DNA of 64,000 bases from Azospirillum lipoferum (GCF_024170005.1 NZ_JALJXJ010000011.1:248001-312000); one strand, 5' to 3'; positions 20,709-29,740 are shown, counted from the stretch's first letter. Notes: a model not told the origin generated them from the sequence alone. Numbers and translations are program-made.

Positions 20709-20737
20709 GCCAAGGTCCCGGTTGGAACCGCCTTGGC
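20709..20737. promoter_or_regulatory. Nested inverted repeat in the choX-betI intergenic region
   Basis: Outer arms GCCAAGG and CCTTGGC enclose inner arms CGGTT and AACCG around a GG centre, with a three-base bulge. It lies about 28 bases before the betI start, between divergent betI and choX, so it could be an operator or a leader hairpin of betI. It does not resemble the TTGAACGTTCAA-type BetI box. Confidence 0.4.
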
Positions 20738-20764
20738 GGAAAAGGACAGGAGACCGCCCGCCCC

Positions 20765-21340
20765 ATGCCCAAAGTCGGAATGGAACCGATCCGCCGCCGC
20801 CAGTTGATCGACGCCACCATCACCTCGATGGGCCAGCATGGGTTGGCCGACACCACGGTCCAGACGATCAGCCGCGGGGCCGGCGTATCGCCGGGCATCA
20901 TCCATCACTATTTCGGCGGCAAGGACGAGCTGCTGGCCGCCACCATGCGCAGCATGCTGCAACAATTGCGCGACGACGCGACCCAGCGGCTGGCGACCGC
21001 CGATTCGCCGCGTGCCCGTCTGGAGGCGATCGTCGATTGCAACTTCGCCCCCGGCCAGTTCGAGCCGCGGGTGGTCGCCGCATGGCTGGGCTTCTGGGCG
21101 CAGGCGCCGCACAACCCGGCGCTGTCGCGGCTGCAACGGATCAACGCCCGCCGGCTGCACTCCAACCTTCTGCACGCCCTGCGCCCGCTGCTGCCGCCGG
21201 AACGGGCGGAGCGGGTGGCCGTCGGGCTGGCGGCGATGATCGACGGGCTGTGGCTGCGCTTCGCCCTGACCGGCGCGATCGACGGCAGCGCCGCGCGGGC
21301 GGTGGCGCTGGGCTATCTCGATTCCGAACTGAACGCCTGA
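20765..21340 (+). CDS. betI: TetR-family transcriptional repressor BetI
   Basis: A 191-residue TetR-type regulator. The N-terminus MPKVGMEPIRRRQLIDATI is close to the characteristic BetI start, followed by the helix-turn-helix (TVQTISRGAGVSPGIIHHYF) at about residues 30-50. The remaining helical domain would sense choline. BetI represses choline uptake and oxidation genes until choline is present. It lies between choX and choVW, its likely targets, and ends only two bases from the convergent choW stop. The start at 20765 is set by the conserved BetI N-terminus. No betA or betB dehydrogenase genes are in the window. Confidence 0.9.
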   Translation: MPKVGMEPIRRRQLIDATITSMGQHGLADTTVQTISRGAGVSPGIIHHYFGGKDELLAATMRSMLQQLRDDATQRLATADSPRARLEAIVDCNFAPGQFEPRVVAAWLGFWAQAPHNPALSRLQRINARRLHSNLLHALRPLLPPERAERVAVGLAAMIDGLWLRFALTGAIDGSAARAVALGYLDSELNA

Positions 21341-21342
21341 CC

Positions 21343-22254
21343 TCACCGCCACCACCCGCGCCGCTTTGCCGTTCCGGCGGCGGCCCGGCGGCGTATGCCA
21401 CGGCCGAAACTCTGGGTGATACGGTCGAGAACGACGGCCAGCAGCACGACGGACAGGCCGCTCTGCACGCCAAGCCCGATGTCCAGGCGCTGGATGCCTT
21501 GCAGCACCACATTGCCCAGGCCACCGGCACCGATCATCGAAGCGACGACGATCATCGACAGCGCCATCATCATGGTCTGGTTCACCCCGGCCATGATCGA
21601 CGGCAGGGCGTTGGGAAGCTGAATCTTGAACAGAAGCTGGTGGTCGCGGCAGCCGAAGGCGCGGCCGGCCTCCACCAGCTCCGTAGGCACCTGCCGGATG
21701 CCCAGCGCCGTCAGGCGCACCGCCGGCGGCATTGCGAAGATCACGGTGGCGATGATGCCCGGCACCCGGCCCAGCCCGAAGAACAGCACCGCCGGGATCA
21801 GATAGACGAAGGCCGGCATCGTCTGCATCAGGTCGAGCAGGGTCTTGCCCACCCCGTCGGCGATCTTGCTGCGCGCCATCCAGATGCCGAGCGGCACCCC
21901 GCCGATCAGGCTGAGCACGGTGGAGGCAAGCACGAGGCCGAGGGTGGACACGGTCGGCTCCCACAGCCCCATCACATAGATGCCGCCCAGCGACAGCAGG
22001 GTGAACAGTGCGAAGGCGCGCCCGACCCGCCACAGCGCGACCGCCGACAGCAGCAGCGCCAGCAGCCAGGGCGGCACCCCAAGCAATAGCCCGTCCAGCG
22101 CTTCGCCCAGCCCGTCGACCGTCGCGGCGATCAGCGTCAGCGCCGGCTGCCCATGGTCGAGGATCGTCGTCACCAGCCATTCGGCCCCGCGGGCGATGCC
22201 GCCGCCGATGGTCTCGTTCAGCCACTCGATATCTGGCAACGCGATGTCAGCCAT
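21343..22254 (-). CDS. choW: Choline ABC transporter permease
   Basis: A 303-residue inner-membrane permease of the ProW/OpuAB class. About seven hydrophobic segments are visible. The coupling EAA loop reads ELVEAGRAFGCRDHQLLFKIQLPNA (shown here in part by ELVEAGRAFG and KIQLPNALP), where the ATPase docks. It works with ChoV and ChoX to import choline. The ATG at 22254 overlaps the 3' end of choV by eight bases, which supports this start and translational coupling. A longer in-frame N-terminal extension would lie inside choV and lacks homology. Confidence 0.87.
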   Translation of the reverse strand: MADIALPDIEWLNETIGGGIARGAEWLVTTILDHGQPALTLIAATVDGLGEALDGLLLGVPPWLLALLLSAVALWRVGRAFALFTLLSLGGIYVMGLWEPTVSTLGLVLASTVLSLIGGVPLGIWMARSKIADGVGKTLLDLMQTMPAFVYLIPAVLFFGLGRVPGIIATVIFAMPPAVRLTALGIRQVPTELVEAGRAFGCRDHQLLFKIQLPNALPSIMAGVNQTMMMALSMIVVASMIGAGGLGNVVLQGIQRLDIGLGVQSGLSVVLLAVVLDRITQSFGRGIRRRAAAGTAKRRGWWR

Positions 22255-23428
22255 GCCGCACCTCGCGTCCGGCGCTCTCGCCGCGGTCGAGCGCCGCCAG
22301 CAGCACCGCACGGGAAATCACGCCGAGAAAACGGCCTTCCGCCTCCACCACCGGCAGCGGACAGGGAGCCGCGGCGACCCGGCCGAGCAGAGCGTGGATC
22401 GGCGTGTCCGCCGCCACCGGCTCCAGCCCGAACAGGGCCGATGCGCCGTCGCCGGCCAGCACACCGCGGAAACAGCCGGCCGCGTCGGTGCGATAGCGGA
22501 AGCGTCCAGGCTCGCCCGGATTTCCGTCATCAGGCGGCCGGGCAAGGTCGCGGGCGCGCAGCACACGCGAGGCATCGACGCCGCGGAAGAAGGCGCGGAC
22601 ATAGTCGTCGGCCGGCGCACGCAGGATGTCCGCCGGGGTGCCGATCTGGGCGATGCGGCCATCTTCCATCACCGCGATGCGGTCGGCGATCCGCATCGCC
22701 TCCTCGGCATCGTGGGAGATGAAGACGATGGTGCGGGCATCCTCGCGCTGGAGCCGCAGAAGCTCGTCCTGCATGTCGCTACGGATCAGCGGGTCGAGCG
22801 CCGAGAAGGCCTCGTCCATCAGCATGATCGTCGGATTCTTGGCCAGCGCGCGGGCGAGCCCGACCCGCTGCTGCATGCCGCCCGACAGTTCGTCCGGATA
22901 GCGGTCGGCATAGGTCGCCAGCCCCACCCGCTCCAGCGCTGCCAGCGCCGCCCTGCGGCGCTCCGCCCGCTTCACCCCGGCGACCTCCAGCCCGAAGGCG
23001 GCGTTCTCCAGCGCGGTGCGGTTGGGCAGCAGGGCGAAGGACTGGAAGACCATGCTCATGTCCCGCCGCAGCACCTCGACGAGGTCGCCGTATGGAAGGG
23101 CGGTCAGGTCGTGGCCGTCCAGCCGGATTTCCCCCTCCGACGGTTCGATCAGGCGGTTCAGCAGCCGGATGATGGTCGATTTGCCCGAGCCCGACAGGCC
23201 CATGATGACGAAGATCTCGCCGGCCCGGATGTCGAAACTGGCCTCGGCCACGCCGACATTGACGTTCAGCCGTTGCAGAACCTCCGCCTTGCTTGCCCCG
23301 CGGCGCAGCATTTCCAGCGCAGGGCGCGGATCGTCGGCGAAGACCTTGCGCAGGCCACGCACCGCCAGACGGACCTGTCCAATCTCCGTCGAAGACCAAC
23401 CGGTGGGCGTGGGCAGAATCGTCGTCAT
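22247..23428 (-). CDS. choV: Choline ABC transporter ATP-binding protein with CBS region
   Basis: A 393-residue ATPase of the ProV/OpuAA family. The Walker A motif GLSGSGKST is near residue 73, the signature LSGGMQQR near 180 and the Walker B motif IMLMDEAFSALD near 198. The C-terminal 100 residues form a CBS-like regulatory region that senses osmotic or ionic state in relatives. It energises choline import through ChoW. The start at 23428 (MTTILPTP) is preferred to upstream frames with no family similarity. An ATTGATCGTTCAAT palindrome about 157 bases upstream resembles a BetI box. Confidence 0.88.
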   Translation of the reverse strand: MTTILPTPTGWSSTEIGQVRLAVRGLRKVFADDPRPALEMLRRGASKAEVLQRLNVNVGVAEASFDIRAGEIFVIMGLSGSGKSTIIRLLNRLIEPSEGEIRLDGHDLTALPYGDLVEVLRRDMSMVFQSFALLPNRTALENAAFGLEVAGVKRAERRRAALAALERVGLATYADRYPDELSGGMQQRVGLARALAKNPTIMLMDEAFSALDPLIRSDMQDELLRLQREDARTIVFISHDAEEAMRIADRIAVMEDGRIAQIGTPADILRAPADDYVRAFFRGVDASRVLRARDLARPPDDGNPGEPGRFRYRTDAAGCFRGVLAGDGASALFGLEPVAADTPIHALLGRVAAAPCPLPVVEAEGRFLGVISRAVLLAALDRGESAGREVRHG

Positions 23429-23584
23429 GGGCAAGGCTTCCGGAACACAACAGACCAGGGTGAAGGCAATCGGGCCGTAGATTGCCCCGAGATGAGGGGC
23501 GCGGTCGATAGCTGCGTTCACGAAACCTGCATTTTGCCGGTGCTGCCGCGCGATTGGCCGCACCTGGAAGTAGGATTTATTTTG

Positions 23585-23598
23585 ATTGATCGTTCAAT
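23585..23598. promoter_or_regulatory. Candidate BetI operator upstream of choVW
   Basis: ATTGATCGTTCAAT is a perfect 5-4-5 palindrome. It differs by one base from ATTGAACGTTCAAT, the core I recall for BetI binding sites in other proteobacteria. It lies upstream of choV, whose likely regulator BetI is encoded 2.2 kb away. The 231-base gap to the thiolase gene also holds a GC-rich GGCGGGATCACCCGCC hairpin at about 23628-23643, which may terminate the thiolase transcript. Confidence 0.5.
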
Positions 23599-23659
23599 GA
23601 AAAACCGCAGAACGATTTTCGGTACGGGCGGGATCACCCGCCTGTACCGGTTTGAAATT

Positions 23660-24841
23660 TCATACCCGCTCGAAGATGGCGGCGATGCCCTGGCCGCCGC
23701 CGATGCACATCGTCACCAGGGCATAGCGGCCGCCGGTGCGGTGCAGTTCGTGAATCGCCTTCACCGTGATGATGGCGCCGGTCGCTCCAACCGGATGGCC
23801 GAGCGAGATGCCGGAGCCGTTGGGGTTCACCCTGGCCGGATCGAAGTCCAGTTCGCGGATGACCGCGCAGGCCTGGGCGGCGAAAGCCTCGTTGGATTCG
23901 ATCACGTCCAGATCAGCCACCGACAGGCCGGTCCGCTCCAGCACCTTGCGGGTCGCCGGGATCGGGCCGATGCCCATGTAGTCGGGCTCGACTCCGGCAT
24001 GGGCGTAGCCGACGAGGCGGGCCAGCGGCTTCAGCCCCAGCGCCGCGGCCCGACGGGCGTCGGCCAGCACCACCGCGGCGGCGCCATCGTTAAGGCCGGA
24101 GGCGTTGCCGGCGGTCACCGACCCGTCCTTCTTGAAGACCGGTTTCATCTTCGCCAGCCCTTCCGGGGTGACATCGCCGCGCACATGCTCGTCGGTGTCG
24201 AAGACGATCGTACCCTTGCGCGACGCGATCTCCACCGGCACGATCTGGTCCTTGAAGCGGCCCTCGGCGATGGCGCGGGCGGCGCGGCGCTGGCTTTCCA
24301 GCGCCAAGGCGTCCTGCGCCTCGCGGTCGATGCCATAGCGCGCAGCGACATTCTCCGCCGTCACGCCCATGTGAATCTTCTGCCAGGGGTCGTGCAGGAT
24401 GCCGTTCATGTAGTCGACCAGCGCCCCGTCGCCCAGCCGGGTGCCCCAGCGGGCGCCCGGTACGAAATAGGGTCCGCGGCTCATCGCCTCCGCACCGGCG
24501 CCGATGGCGATGTCGCAATCGCCAAGCGCGATGGACTGTGCCGCCGAGACGATGGCCTGAAGGCCGGAGCCGCAGAGCCGGTTGACGTTGAAAGCCGGCA
24601 CACCAATCGGAATCCCGGCATCGATGGCGGCGACGCGGCTGAGATAAGCATCGTTGGTCTCGGTCGGGATGACGTTGCCCATCACCACGTGGCCGATGCT
24701 GTCGGCGGCGGCGCCGGAGCGCTCCAGCGCCGCCTTGACCGCCACAGTGGCAAGCTTTGTCAGCGGCACATCCTTCAGGCTGCCACCGAAGCCGCCGATG
24801 GCGGTGCGGGCGACGCCGACGATGACGATGTCGTTCTGCAT
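23660..24841 (-). CDS. Acetyl-CoA C-acyltransferase (thiolase)
   Basis: A 393-residue thiolase of normal length. The acyl-accepting Cys90 lies in [10 protein letters not shown], the catalytic His in [11 protein letters not shown], and the second active-site Cys in MCIGGGQG near the C-terminus. It catalyses reversible thiolysis or condensation of acyl-CoA, working in beta-oxidation or polyhydroxyalkanoate precursor synthesis. It follows an enoyl-CoA hydratase gene by 25 bases on the same strand, so both likely serve one degradation route, perhaps aromatic or branched acyl-CoA. The ATG at 24841 gives the standard MQNDIVIVG start; an ATG four codons earlier is also possible. Confidence 0.88.
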   Translation of the reverse strand: MQNDIVIVGVARTAIGGFGGSLKDVPLTKLATVAVKAALERSGAAADSIGHVVMGNVIPTETNDAYLSRVAAIDAGIPIGVPAFNVNRLCGSGLQAIVSAAQSIALGDCDIAIGAGAEAMSRGPYFVPGARWGTRLGDGALVDYMNGILHDPWQKIHMGVTAENVAARYGIDREAQDALALESQRRAARAIAEGRFKDQIVPVEIASRKGTIVFDTDEHVRGDVTPEGLAKMKPVFKKDGSVTAGNASGLNDGAAAVVLADARRAAALGLKPLARLVGYAHAGVEPDYMGIGPIPATRKVLERTGLSVADLDVIESNEAFAAQACAVIRELDFDPARVNPNGSGISLGHPVGATGAIITVKAIHELHRTGGRYALVTMCIGGGQGIAAIFERV

Positions 24842-24866
24842 GATTGAATCCATTTCCCGGAGACGG

Positions 24867-25670
24867 TCAGCGGCCGGTGAAGTCCGGCCTGCGCTTGGCG
24901 ATGAAGGCGCCGACGCCCTCGACAAAATCGCTGGTGGCGGCGGTGGCGAGGAAGCGGTCACGCTCGGAATCCAGCTGCTGGTCCAGCGTCCGGTCGAAGG
25001 ACTGGCGCATCAGGTGGCGGATGCCGGCATAGGCGACGGTCGGCCCGGCGGCGAGCCGCTCTGCCAGATTCGCCGTCTCGTCCGTCAGGGATGCCGCCGG
25101 CACCACCCGGTTGATCAGCCCGATCCGCAGGGCCTCCGCCGCGTCGATCACGTCCGACAGCATCGCCAGTTCCATGGCGCGGCGCAGCCCGACCAGACGC
25201 GGCAGGTGGAAACTGCCGGACCCGTCCGGTGTGGCGCCGATGCGGGCATAGGCCATGGTGAATTTGGCGTCATCGGCGGCAATGCAGAGATCGGCGGCAC
25301 TGGCGAGGCTCATTCCCGCCCCCGCTACAGGTCCATGGACGGAGGCCAGAACCGGCACATCCAACTGGTCGAGAACGCGCAGCGCCTCGTGTAGATGGGC
25401 GATGATGGCGCCGGCTACGGCAGGAGCGGCGGCGGGTTCATCGTTGAAACGGCCGACATCGCCGCCGGCCATGAAGCCGCGGCCGTTGCCGGCGATCACC
25501 AGCACCCGCGTCGGCCCCGCCCCGCCTTCGTCCGCCACGCTGCGGCAGGCTTCAAGGAAAAAGGCGGCGGTCGGTTCGTCCAGCGCGTTCAGCACGCCGG
25601 GGCGGTTCAGCCGGATCCAGGACACAGCCCCCTCGCGGACGAGCAGGACCGGTGAGGCGGTGTCGGACAT
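24867..25670 (-). CDS. Enoyl-CoA hydratase/isomerase family protein (PaaG-like)
   Basis: A 267-residue crotonase. The oxyanion-hole segments are [10 protein letters not shown] near residue 72 and [12 protein letters not shown] near residue 117. The [18 protein letters not shown] segment near residue 147 is characteristic of PaaG/PaaF-like isomerases and places an Asp where some hydratases have Glu. It would hydrate or isomerise an enoyl-CoA ahead of the thiolase encoded just downstream. The MSDTAS start at 25670 lies 34 bases after a well-formed promoter with a palindromic operator; upstream in-frame codons would run through that promoter. Confidence 0.85.
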   Translation of the reverse strand: MSDTASPVLLVREGAVSWIRLNRPGVLNALDEPTAAFFLEACRSVADEGGAGPTRVLVIAGNGRGFMAGGDVGRFNDEPAAAPAVAGAIIAHLHEALRVLDQLDVPVLASVHGPVAGAGMSLASAADLCIAADDAKFTMAYARIGATPDGSGSFHLPRLVGLRRAMELAMLSDVIDAAEALRIGLINRVVPAASLTDETANLAERLAAGPTVAYAGIRHLMRQSFDRTLDQQLDSERDRFLATAATSDFVEGVGAFIAKRRPDFTGR

Positions 25671-25703
25671 CGTGGCGTCTCCCGAAGCTTTACCTGATGG
25701 GAG

Positions 25704-25732
25704 GTATGTTACCGATCGGTACGAACTGTCAA
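25704..25732 (-). promoter_or_regulatory. Promoter with embedded palindromic operator upstream of the enoyl-CoA hydratase operon
   Basis: On the minus strand a perfect -35 TTGACA (25727-25732) is followed after 17 bases by ACATAC (25704-25709) as -10. The spacer holds the perfect 12-base palindrome TACCGATCGGTA (25710-25721). A repressor there would block RNA polymerase. The ACCGAxCGGT core resembles operators of TetR-family regulators of phenylacetyl-CoA or acyl-CoA genes; no such regulator gene is adjacent. Confidence 0.65.
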
Positions 25733-25920
25733 CGGTTAGGTTGACCCAATGGTCAAGCACGTCCCCATGCCGTCCCCGGCGACGGACCAAATCCATGGCT
25801 TGGCTGTTGGACGTGGGACAGGACACGCCCCCGCCCACACCCCCCCGGAGTTCCCCCATGCATCATCGGCCCCTGACCGGCTTACAAACCGTGACACGCT
25901 GACGGAAGGCGGAGGACGGC

Positions 25921-27168
25921 ATGCCACCAGTTGTGCGTTCGGTCGCCTCGCTTCTGCTGGGTGTCGCCTTTCTGATGCTGGCGAACGGTGCCCTGTCGAC
26001 GCTGATCGGGCTTCGGTTGTCCGCGACGGAATCCGCCGCCACCGCGGTCGGGATGATTACCGCGGCGTACTATGCCGGGCTGACCCTGGGTTCGCTCTAT
26101 GCGCATCGGATCATCACCCGCGTCGGCCATATCCGGGCCTTCGCCGCCTTTGCCTCGGTCGTCTCGGTCGCGGCGCTGTCGCACGCGCTGTTCGTCGACG
26201 CGCCGCTCTGGGCCGTGCTGAGGCTGACCCAGGGTTTCTGCATGGCCGGGCTTTACATGTGCATCGAGAGCTGGCTGAACGGCACCGCCACCAACGAGAG
26301 CCGCGGGCAGCTTCTGTCGGCATACATGGTGACGCTGTACGGCGCGTCGGGCGTCGGCCAGCAATTGCTGCGCCTGGACGACGAAGCGGGCGTGCGGTTG
26401 TTCATGATCGTGTCGATCCTGCTGACGCTGGCCCTGGTGCCGGTGGCGTTGACGCGGACCACGCCGCCGCAGCTGCCGAACGTCTCCTCCTTCGGCATCT
26501 GGCGGCTCTATCAGAGTTCGCCGCTGGGGGTGGCGGGGGTCTTCATCAGCGGGTCGATCACCGGCTCGATCTACGGCCTTGCCCCGGTGTTCGGTGCCTC
26601 CTCCAGCTTCGGGGTGTCGGGGACGGCACTGTTCATGTCGGTGCTGATCCTCGGCGGCATGGCACTGCAATGGCCGCTCGGCCGCCTGTCGGACCGGTTC
26701 GACCGGCGCAGCGTCATCATCGCCCTGTCGGCCGCTCTGTCGCTGACCAGCCTGGGCATGATCGCCGCCGCCGGGCTGGATCAATCGCTGGCGCTGATGC
26801 TGGTGGCGCCGCTGTTCGGCGGCTTGGCCTTCACCCTCTATCCGGTGTGCCTTGCCCACACCAACGATTACGTCCGGCGGGAGGACATGGTGTCGGCCAG
26901 CGGTGGCCTGATCCTGGCCAATTCCGTCGGCGCCATCATCGGCCCGCCGGTGGCGTCGGCACTGATGACCACGACCGGACCGGCCGGGCTGTTCAGCTTC
27001 GTTACCGGCGGTGCGGCGTGCGCCACCCTCTATGGCCTGTGGCGGACCCGTGTGCGCCCCCCGCTGCCCGCCGAGGCACAGGCCGCCTTCCGCCCCCTGC
27101 CCCAGACCACACCCACTGTCTCTCCCTTGGATCCCATGAGTGCGCTGAAGACACCGATCGCACACTGA
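25921..27168 (+). CDS. Major facilitator superfamily transporter (YcaD-like)
   Basis: A 415-residue membrane protein with about twelve hydrophobic segments. The A-like loop between segments 2 and 3 is GSLYAHRIITRVGH, and the segment-4 motif LRLTQGFCMAGLYMCIESWLN is typical of the YcaD-like subgroup, as is the mid-protein GRLSDRFDRR loop. The C-terminal tail is cytoplasmic and proline-rich. The substrate is not predictable. GGAGG lies six bases before the ATG. It is divergent from the enoyl-CoA hydratase operon, with about 190 bases between that promoter and this start, so it might share regulation. That is inference. Confidence 0.85.
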   Translation: MPPVVRSVASLLLGVAFLMLANGALSTLIGLRLSATESAATAVGMITAAYYAGLTLGSLYAHRIITRVGHIRAFAAFASVVSVAALSHALFVDAPLWAVLRLTQGFCMAGLYMCIESWLNGTATNESRGQLLSAYMVTLYGASGVGQQLLRLDDEAGVRLFMIVSILLTLALVPVALTRTTPPQLPNVSSFGIWRLYQSSPLGVAGVFISGSITGSIYGLAPVFGASSSFGVSGTALFMSVLILGGMALQWPLGRLSDRFDRRSVIIALSAALSLTSLGMIAAAGLDQSLALMLVAPLFGGLAFTLYPVCLAHTNDYVRREDMVSASGGLILANSVGAIIGPPVASALMTTTGPAGLFSFVTGGAACATLYGLWRTRVRPPLPAEAQAAFRPLPQTTPTVSPLDPMSALKTPIAH

Positions 27169-27240
27169 CGTTTTTCGGGAATGCTCCGTTAAGGAGTTCG
27201 GGGTAAGCTGCCGCGCAATGGAAGGCTGTCTGGTGGTTGC

Positions 27241-27864
27241 ATGCCGTTTTCGCGGGAGCCCCTTGTGCCGGGGCCGTCGGCCAAGGACGGGTCGCATAGC
27301 CCGGACTTCGACCGGCCTGACACCGATCGGTTTGGAACGCTGGTCCATGCCGTGGCGCGGGACCGCGACCGCATGGCTTTTGCCGCGCTGTTCCGTCATT
27401 TCGCCCCGAAGATCCTGCAATACTGCCTGAAGCTCGGAGCCGACCGTGGCACGGCGGAGGAACTGGTCCAAGACGTGATGCTGACGGTCTGGCTGAAGGC
27501 CGGCAGCTTCGATCCGGCCCAGGCGACCGTCGGCACCTGGGTATTCACCATCGCCCGCAACCGGCGCATTGACCATCTGCGCAAGGAGATGCGACCGGCC
27601 CCCGATCCCGACGATCCGGCGATGACCCCTGCCTCCCACGCCACCCCGGAGGAGTCCGCCCAACTGGTCCAGAGCAGCCGCCAACTTCATGACGCGATCG
27701 GATCGCTGGCGGCAAACCAATCCGAGGTGCTGCGTCGTTCGTATTTCCTTGAACAGACGCACGAGGAGATCGCCAAGGACACCGCGGTGCCCTTGGGAAC
27801 GGTGAAGACCCGGCTGCGGCTGGCGCTTCAGCATTTGAAAAGCAGCTTGAGGGACGAGGCGTGA
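27241..27864 (+). CDS. rpoE: ECF RNA polymerase sigma factor, RpoE/SigK type partnered with ChrR
   Basis: A 207-residue ECF sigma factor. Region 2 (FAALFRHFAPKILQYCLKLG through the TVGTWVFTIARNRRIDHLR helix) and region 4 (QTHEEIAKDTAVPLGTVKTRLRLAL, in part) are both present. The adjacent gene, overlapping by four bases, encodes a ChrR-type zinc anti-sigma factor, the arrangement of the ECF11 group known from Rhodobacter, where it answers singlet oxygen. It should stay bound to ChrR until that stress releases it. I could not identify a clear group-type autoregulatory promoter in the 72-base gap upstream. Confidence 0.87.
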   Translation: MPFSREPLVPGPSAKDGSHSPDFDRPDTDRFGTLVHAVARDRDRMAFAALFRHFAPKILQYCLKLGADRGTAEELVQDVMLTVWLKAGSFDPAQATVGTWVFTIARNRRIDHLRKEMRPAPDPDDPAMTPASHATPEESAQLVQSSRQLHDAIGSLAANQSEVLRRSYFLEQTHEEIAKDTAVPLGTVKTRLRLALQHLKSSLRDEA

Positions 27865-28547
27865 CGTTGCCGCTCCACCATCCGGACGACCAGCTTCTGA
27901 TCGGCTATGCCAGCGGGCAGGAGCGGGCCGGCAAGTCTCTGCTGGTGGCGACCCACCTCGCCTATTGTCCGGACTGCCGCCAGCGTGTCGCCTCCTACGA
28001 GGCGTTGTGCGGGGAATGGTTCGAGGATCTGCCCTGCCCCGATCATGGCGCTTTGGACGCCCTGCTGGACCACATGGACGGTCTGCTGGCTGCGGCCCTG
28101 CCGACGGCGGAGACCGCCTCCCTCAAGCCACTCGATGCCGGCTCTATCCGTGCATGGCCGGTGCCGGAACCGCTGCGCAGCTGGCTGCCGAAGGCGATCG
28201 ACACGCCGACCGATGACGGGACCTGGCGGGAGATTTCCAAAGGAGTGTGGCTGTCGGGCTGGGACCGCACCCTGTCCGGCACGACGATCTGCCTGCTTCG
28301 CATGGCCTCTGGCGCCCCGGTCCCGGCCCACCGCCACACCGCCGACGAACTGCTGCTGGTTTTACGCGGCGCCTTCCGCGACGAATATGGCAGCTACGCC
28401 CTGGGCGACGTCGCCCAGTATGTCGCCGACACTGACCATCACGCCTTCGGCGCCAGCGAGGAAGACTGCATCTGCCTCTTCCTGCTGGACGGTGAGTTGA
28501 TCTTCCTCGACGAGGACGGAAAGCCGCTTCAGCCGACGAGGTCCTGA
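27861..28547 (+). CDS. chrR: ChrR-family zinc anti-sigma factor with cupin domain
   Basis: A 228-residue protein. The N-terminal zinc-binding anti-sigma domain has His7 (in LHHPDD), His32, Cys36 and Cys39 (HLAYCPDC), matching the four zinc ligands of Rhodobacter ChrR with an offset of one. The C-terminal half is a cupin-like domain with AHRHTADELL and a later TDHHAFGA metal-binding pattern, needed in relatives for the singlet-oxygen response. It sequesters the ECF sigma factor encoded just upstream. The start is GTG in the overlapping GTGA. Its 3' end overlaps the convergent acetyltransferase gene by 19 bases. Confidence 0.88.
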   Translation: MTLPLHHPDDQLLIGYASGQERAGKSLLVATHLAYCPDCRQRVASYEALCGEWFEDLPCPDHGALDALLDHMDGLLAAALPTAETASLKPLDAGSIRAWPVPEPLRSWLPKAIDTPTDDGTWREISKGVWLSGWDRTLSGTTICLLRMASGAPVPAHRHTADELLLVLRGAFRDEYGSYALGDVAQYVADTDHHAFGASEEDCICLFLLDGELIFLDEDGKPLQPTRS

Positions 28548-28810
28548 TATTCCGGGTGGCGCTTGATGTAGGCCTCGATGAAGCTGCACAGCGGCAGAAC
28601 CTTCAGCCCCCTGGCCCGGATGTCGTCCAGCGTGCCCTTCGCCAGTTCCGATCCCACGCCCTGACCGGTCAGGGCGCCCGGCACCTCGGTGTGGGTCAGG
28701 GCGATCTTGCCGCCGCGCATGTCGTAGGTCACCAGCGCGGTGGAACCGGCCACGGTCAGCTCGTAGCGGCCGACTTCTTCATTGTTCCGCACCTTTTCAT
28801 GCAAGCTCAT
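28529..28810 (-). CDS. Small GNAT-fold N-acetyltransferase (YidJ/GNAT_acetyltr_2 like)
   Basis: A 93-residue protein of the minimal GNAT type. The ALTHTEVPGALTGQGVGSEL segment holds the acetyl-CoA-binding loop (Q-G-x-G), and the conserved C-terminal CSFIEAYIKRHPEYQDLV block is characteristic of this short family. The acetyl acceptor is unknown. It overlaps the end of chrR tail to tail by 19 bases. It lies 30 bases downstream of the SDR gene on the same strand, so the two may be cotranscribed from the SDR promoter. Which way the context points is unclear. Confidence 0.83.
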   Translation of the reverse strand: MSLHEKVRNNEEVGRYELTVAGSTALVTYDMRGGKIALTHTEVPGALTGQGVGSELAKGTLDDIRARGLKVLPLCSFIEAYIKRHPEYQDLVG

Positions 28811-28840
28811 GGTGTCTTTCGCCTTCGGTAGTTGGGATCG

Positions 28841-29626
28841 TCAGCCGACCATCAGGGACTCCGCCCCGTCGATCCAGACCGGCGTGCCGGTGATGTGCTT
28901 CGCCCGGTCGGACACCAGGAACAGCGCAAGCTCCGCCACGTCGAAGCTGTCACCGGACTTGCCGCCGGTCAGGGGCACCTTACCCTGCGGATACTCGATC
29001 GGGACTTTCACCGATTCAATATTCCGCATCCTGGTGTTGTCGGGAATATCCGTCTCGATGATGCCGGGGCAGATGGCATTGACGCGGATGCGGCTCGGTG
29101 CCAGTTCCAGCGCCAGCATCTTCACCATGGCGAGCTGGGCCGCCTTGGTGCAGGAATAGGCGGTGGCGCCGGTGTTGCTGAACACCCGCGTGCCGTTGAT
29201 CGAGGCGGTGACGATCACCGAGCCGCCGCCCGCCTTCTTCAGGTGAGGCACCGAATGGTGCAGCGTCAGGTAGGTGCCGCGCAGGTTGGTGTTGATGGTG
29301 CGGTCCCATTCCTCCGGCGTCAGATCGTCGATCGGCGCCCAGACGCCGTTGATGCCGGCATTGGCGAAGACGATGTCGAGCCGCCCGCACTCCCCGGCCA
29401 GCCGCTCGATGGCGTCGCGCATCGCCGCGTCGTCGCCGACATCGGCGGTCAGTGCCAGGGCCTTGCCGCCGGCGGCCTTGATCTCGCCGGCGGTCTTCGC
29501 GATCTCGTCCGCAGTGTGGCTCAGCACGCCGACGCTTGCGCCGGCCTGGGCAAATCGCACCGCCGACGCCTTGCCGATGCCCGATCCCGCACCGGTGACC
29601 AGCGCGACCTTCCCCGTCAAATCCAT
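28841..29626 (-). CDS. Short-chain dehydrogenase/reductase
   Basis: A 261-residue classical SDR. The cofactor-binding TGAGSGIG is at residues 11-18, the NAG motif near 89-91, and the catalytic set is Ser142, Tyr157 and Lys161. It likely uses NAD(P) to oxidise or reduce a hydroxyl group. The divergent neighbour encodes a FadB-like multifunctional beta-oxidation enzyme, so a 3-hydroxyacyl substrate is plausible, though this is inferred only from position. The shared intergenic region holds a promoter with a PsrA-like operator facing the fadB-like gene and an AT-rich inverted repeat that may serve this gene. Confidence 0.85.
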   Translation of the reverse strand: MDLTGKVALVTGAGSGIGKASAVRFAQAGASVGVLSHTADEIAKTAGEIKAAGGKALALTADVGDDAAMRDAIERLAGECGRLDIVFANAGINGVWAPIDDLTPEEWDRTINTNLRGTYLTLHHSVPHLKKAGGGSVIVTASINGTRVFSNTGATAYSCTKAAQLAMVKMLALELAPSRIRVNAICPGIIETDIPDNTRMRNIESVKVPIEYPQGKVPLTGGKSGDSFDVAELALFLVSDRAKHITGTPVWIDGAESLMVG

Positions 29627-29727
29627 AACCCAACTCCGAACCAGTGACCTTCGACGCGAGTGCCAACCTTCGCCCGCACGGATCGGTTCCCTGAACGGGA
29701 AGTGGTTGCCGAATAATTTCGTATAAT

Positions 29728-29740
29728 GGAATTTTATTCC
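29728..29740. promoter_or_regulatory. AT-rich inverted repeat in the SDR-fadB divergent region
   Basis: GGAAT and ATTCC are separated by TTT, a perfect small palindrome at the most AT-rich point of this intergenic region. It abuts the PsrA-like site and lies about 100 bases upstream of the minus-strand SDR start. It may be part of a regulator site or promoter for either direction. Confidence 0.35.
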
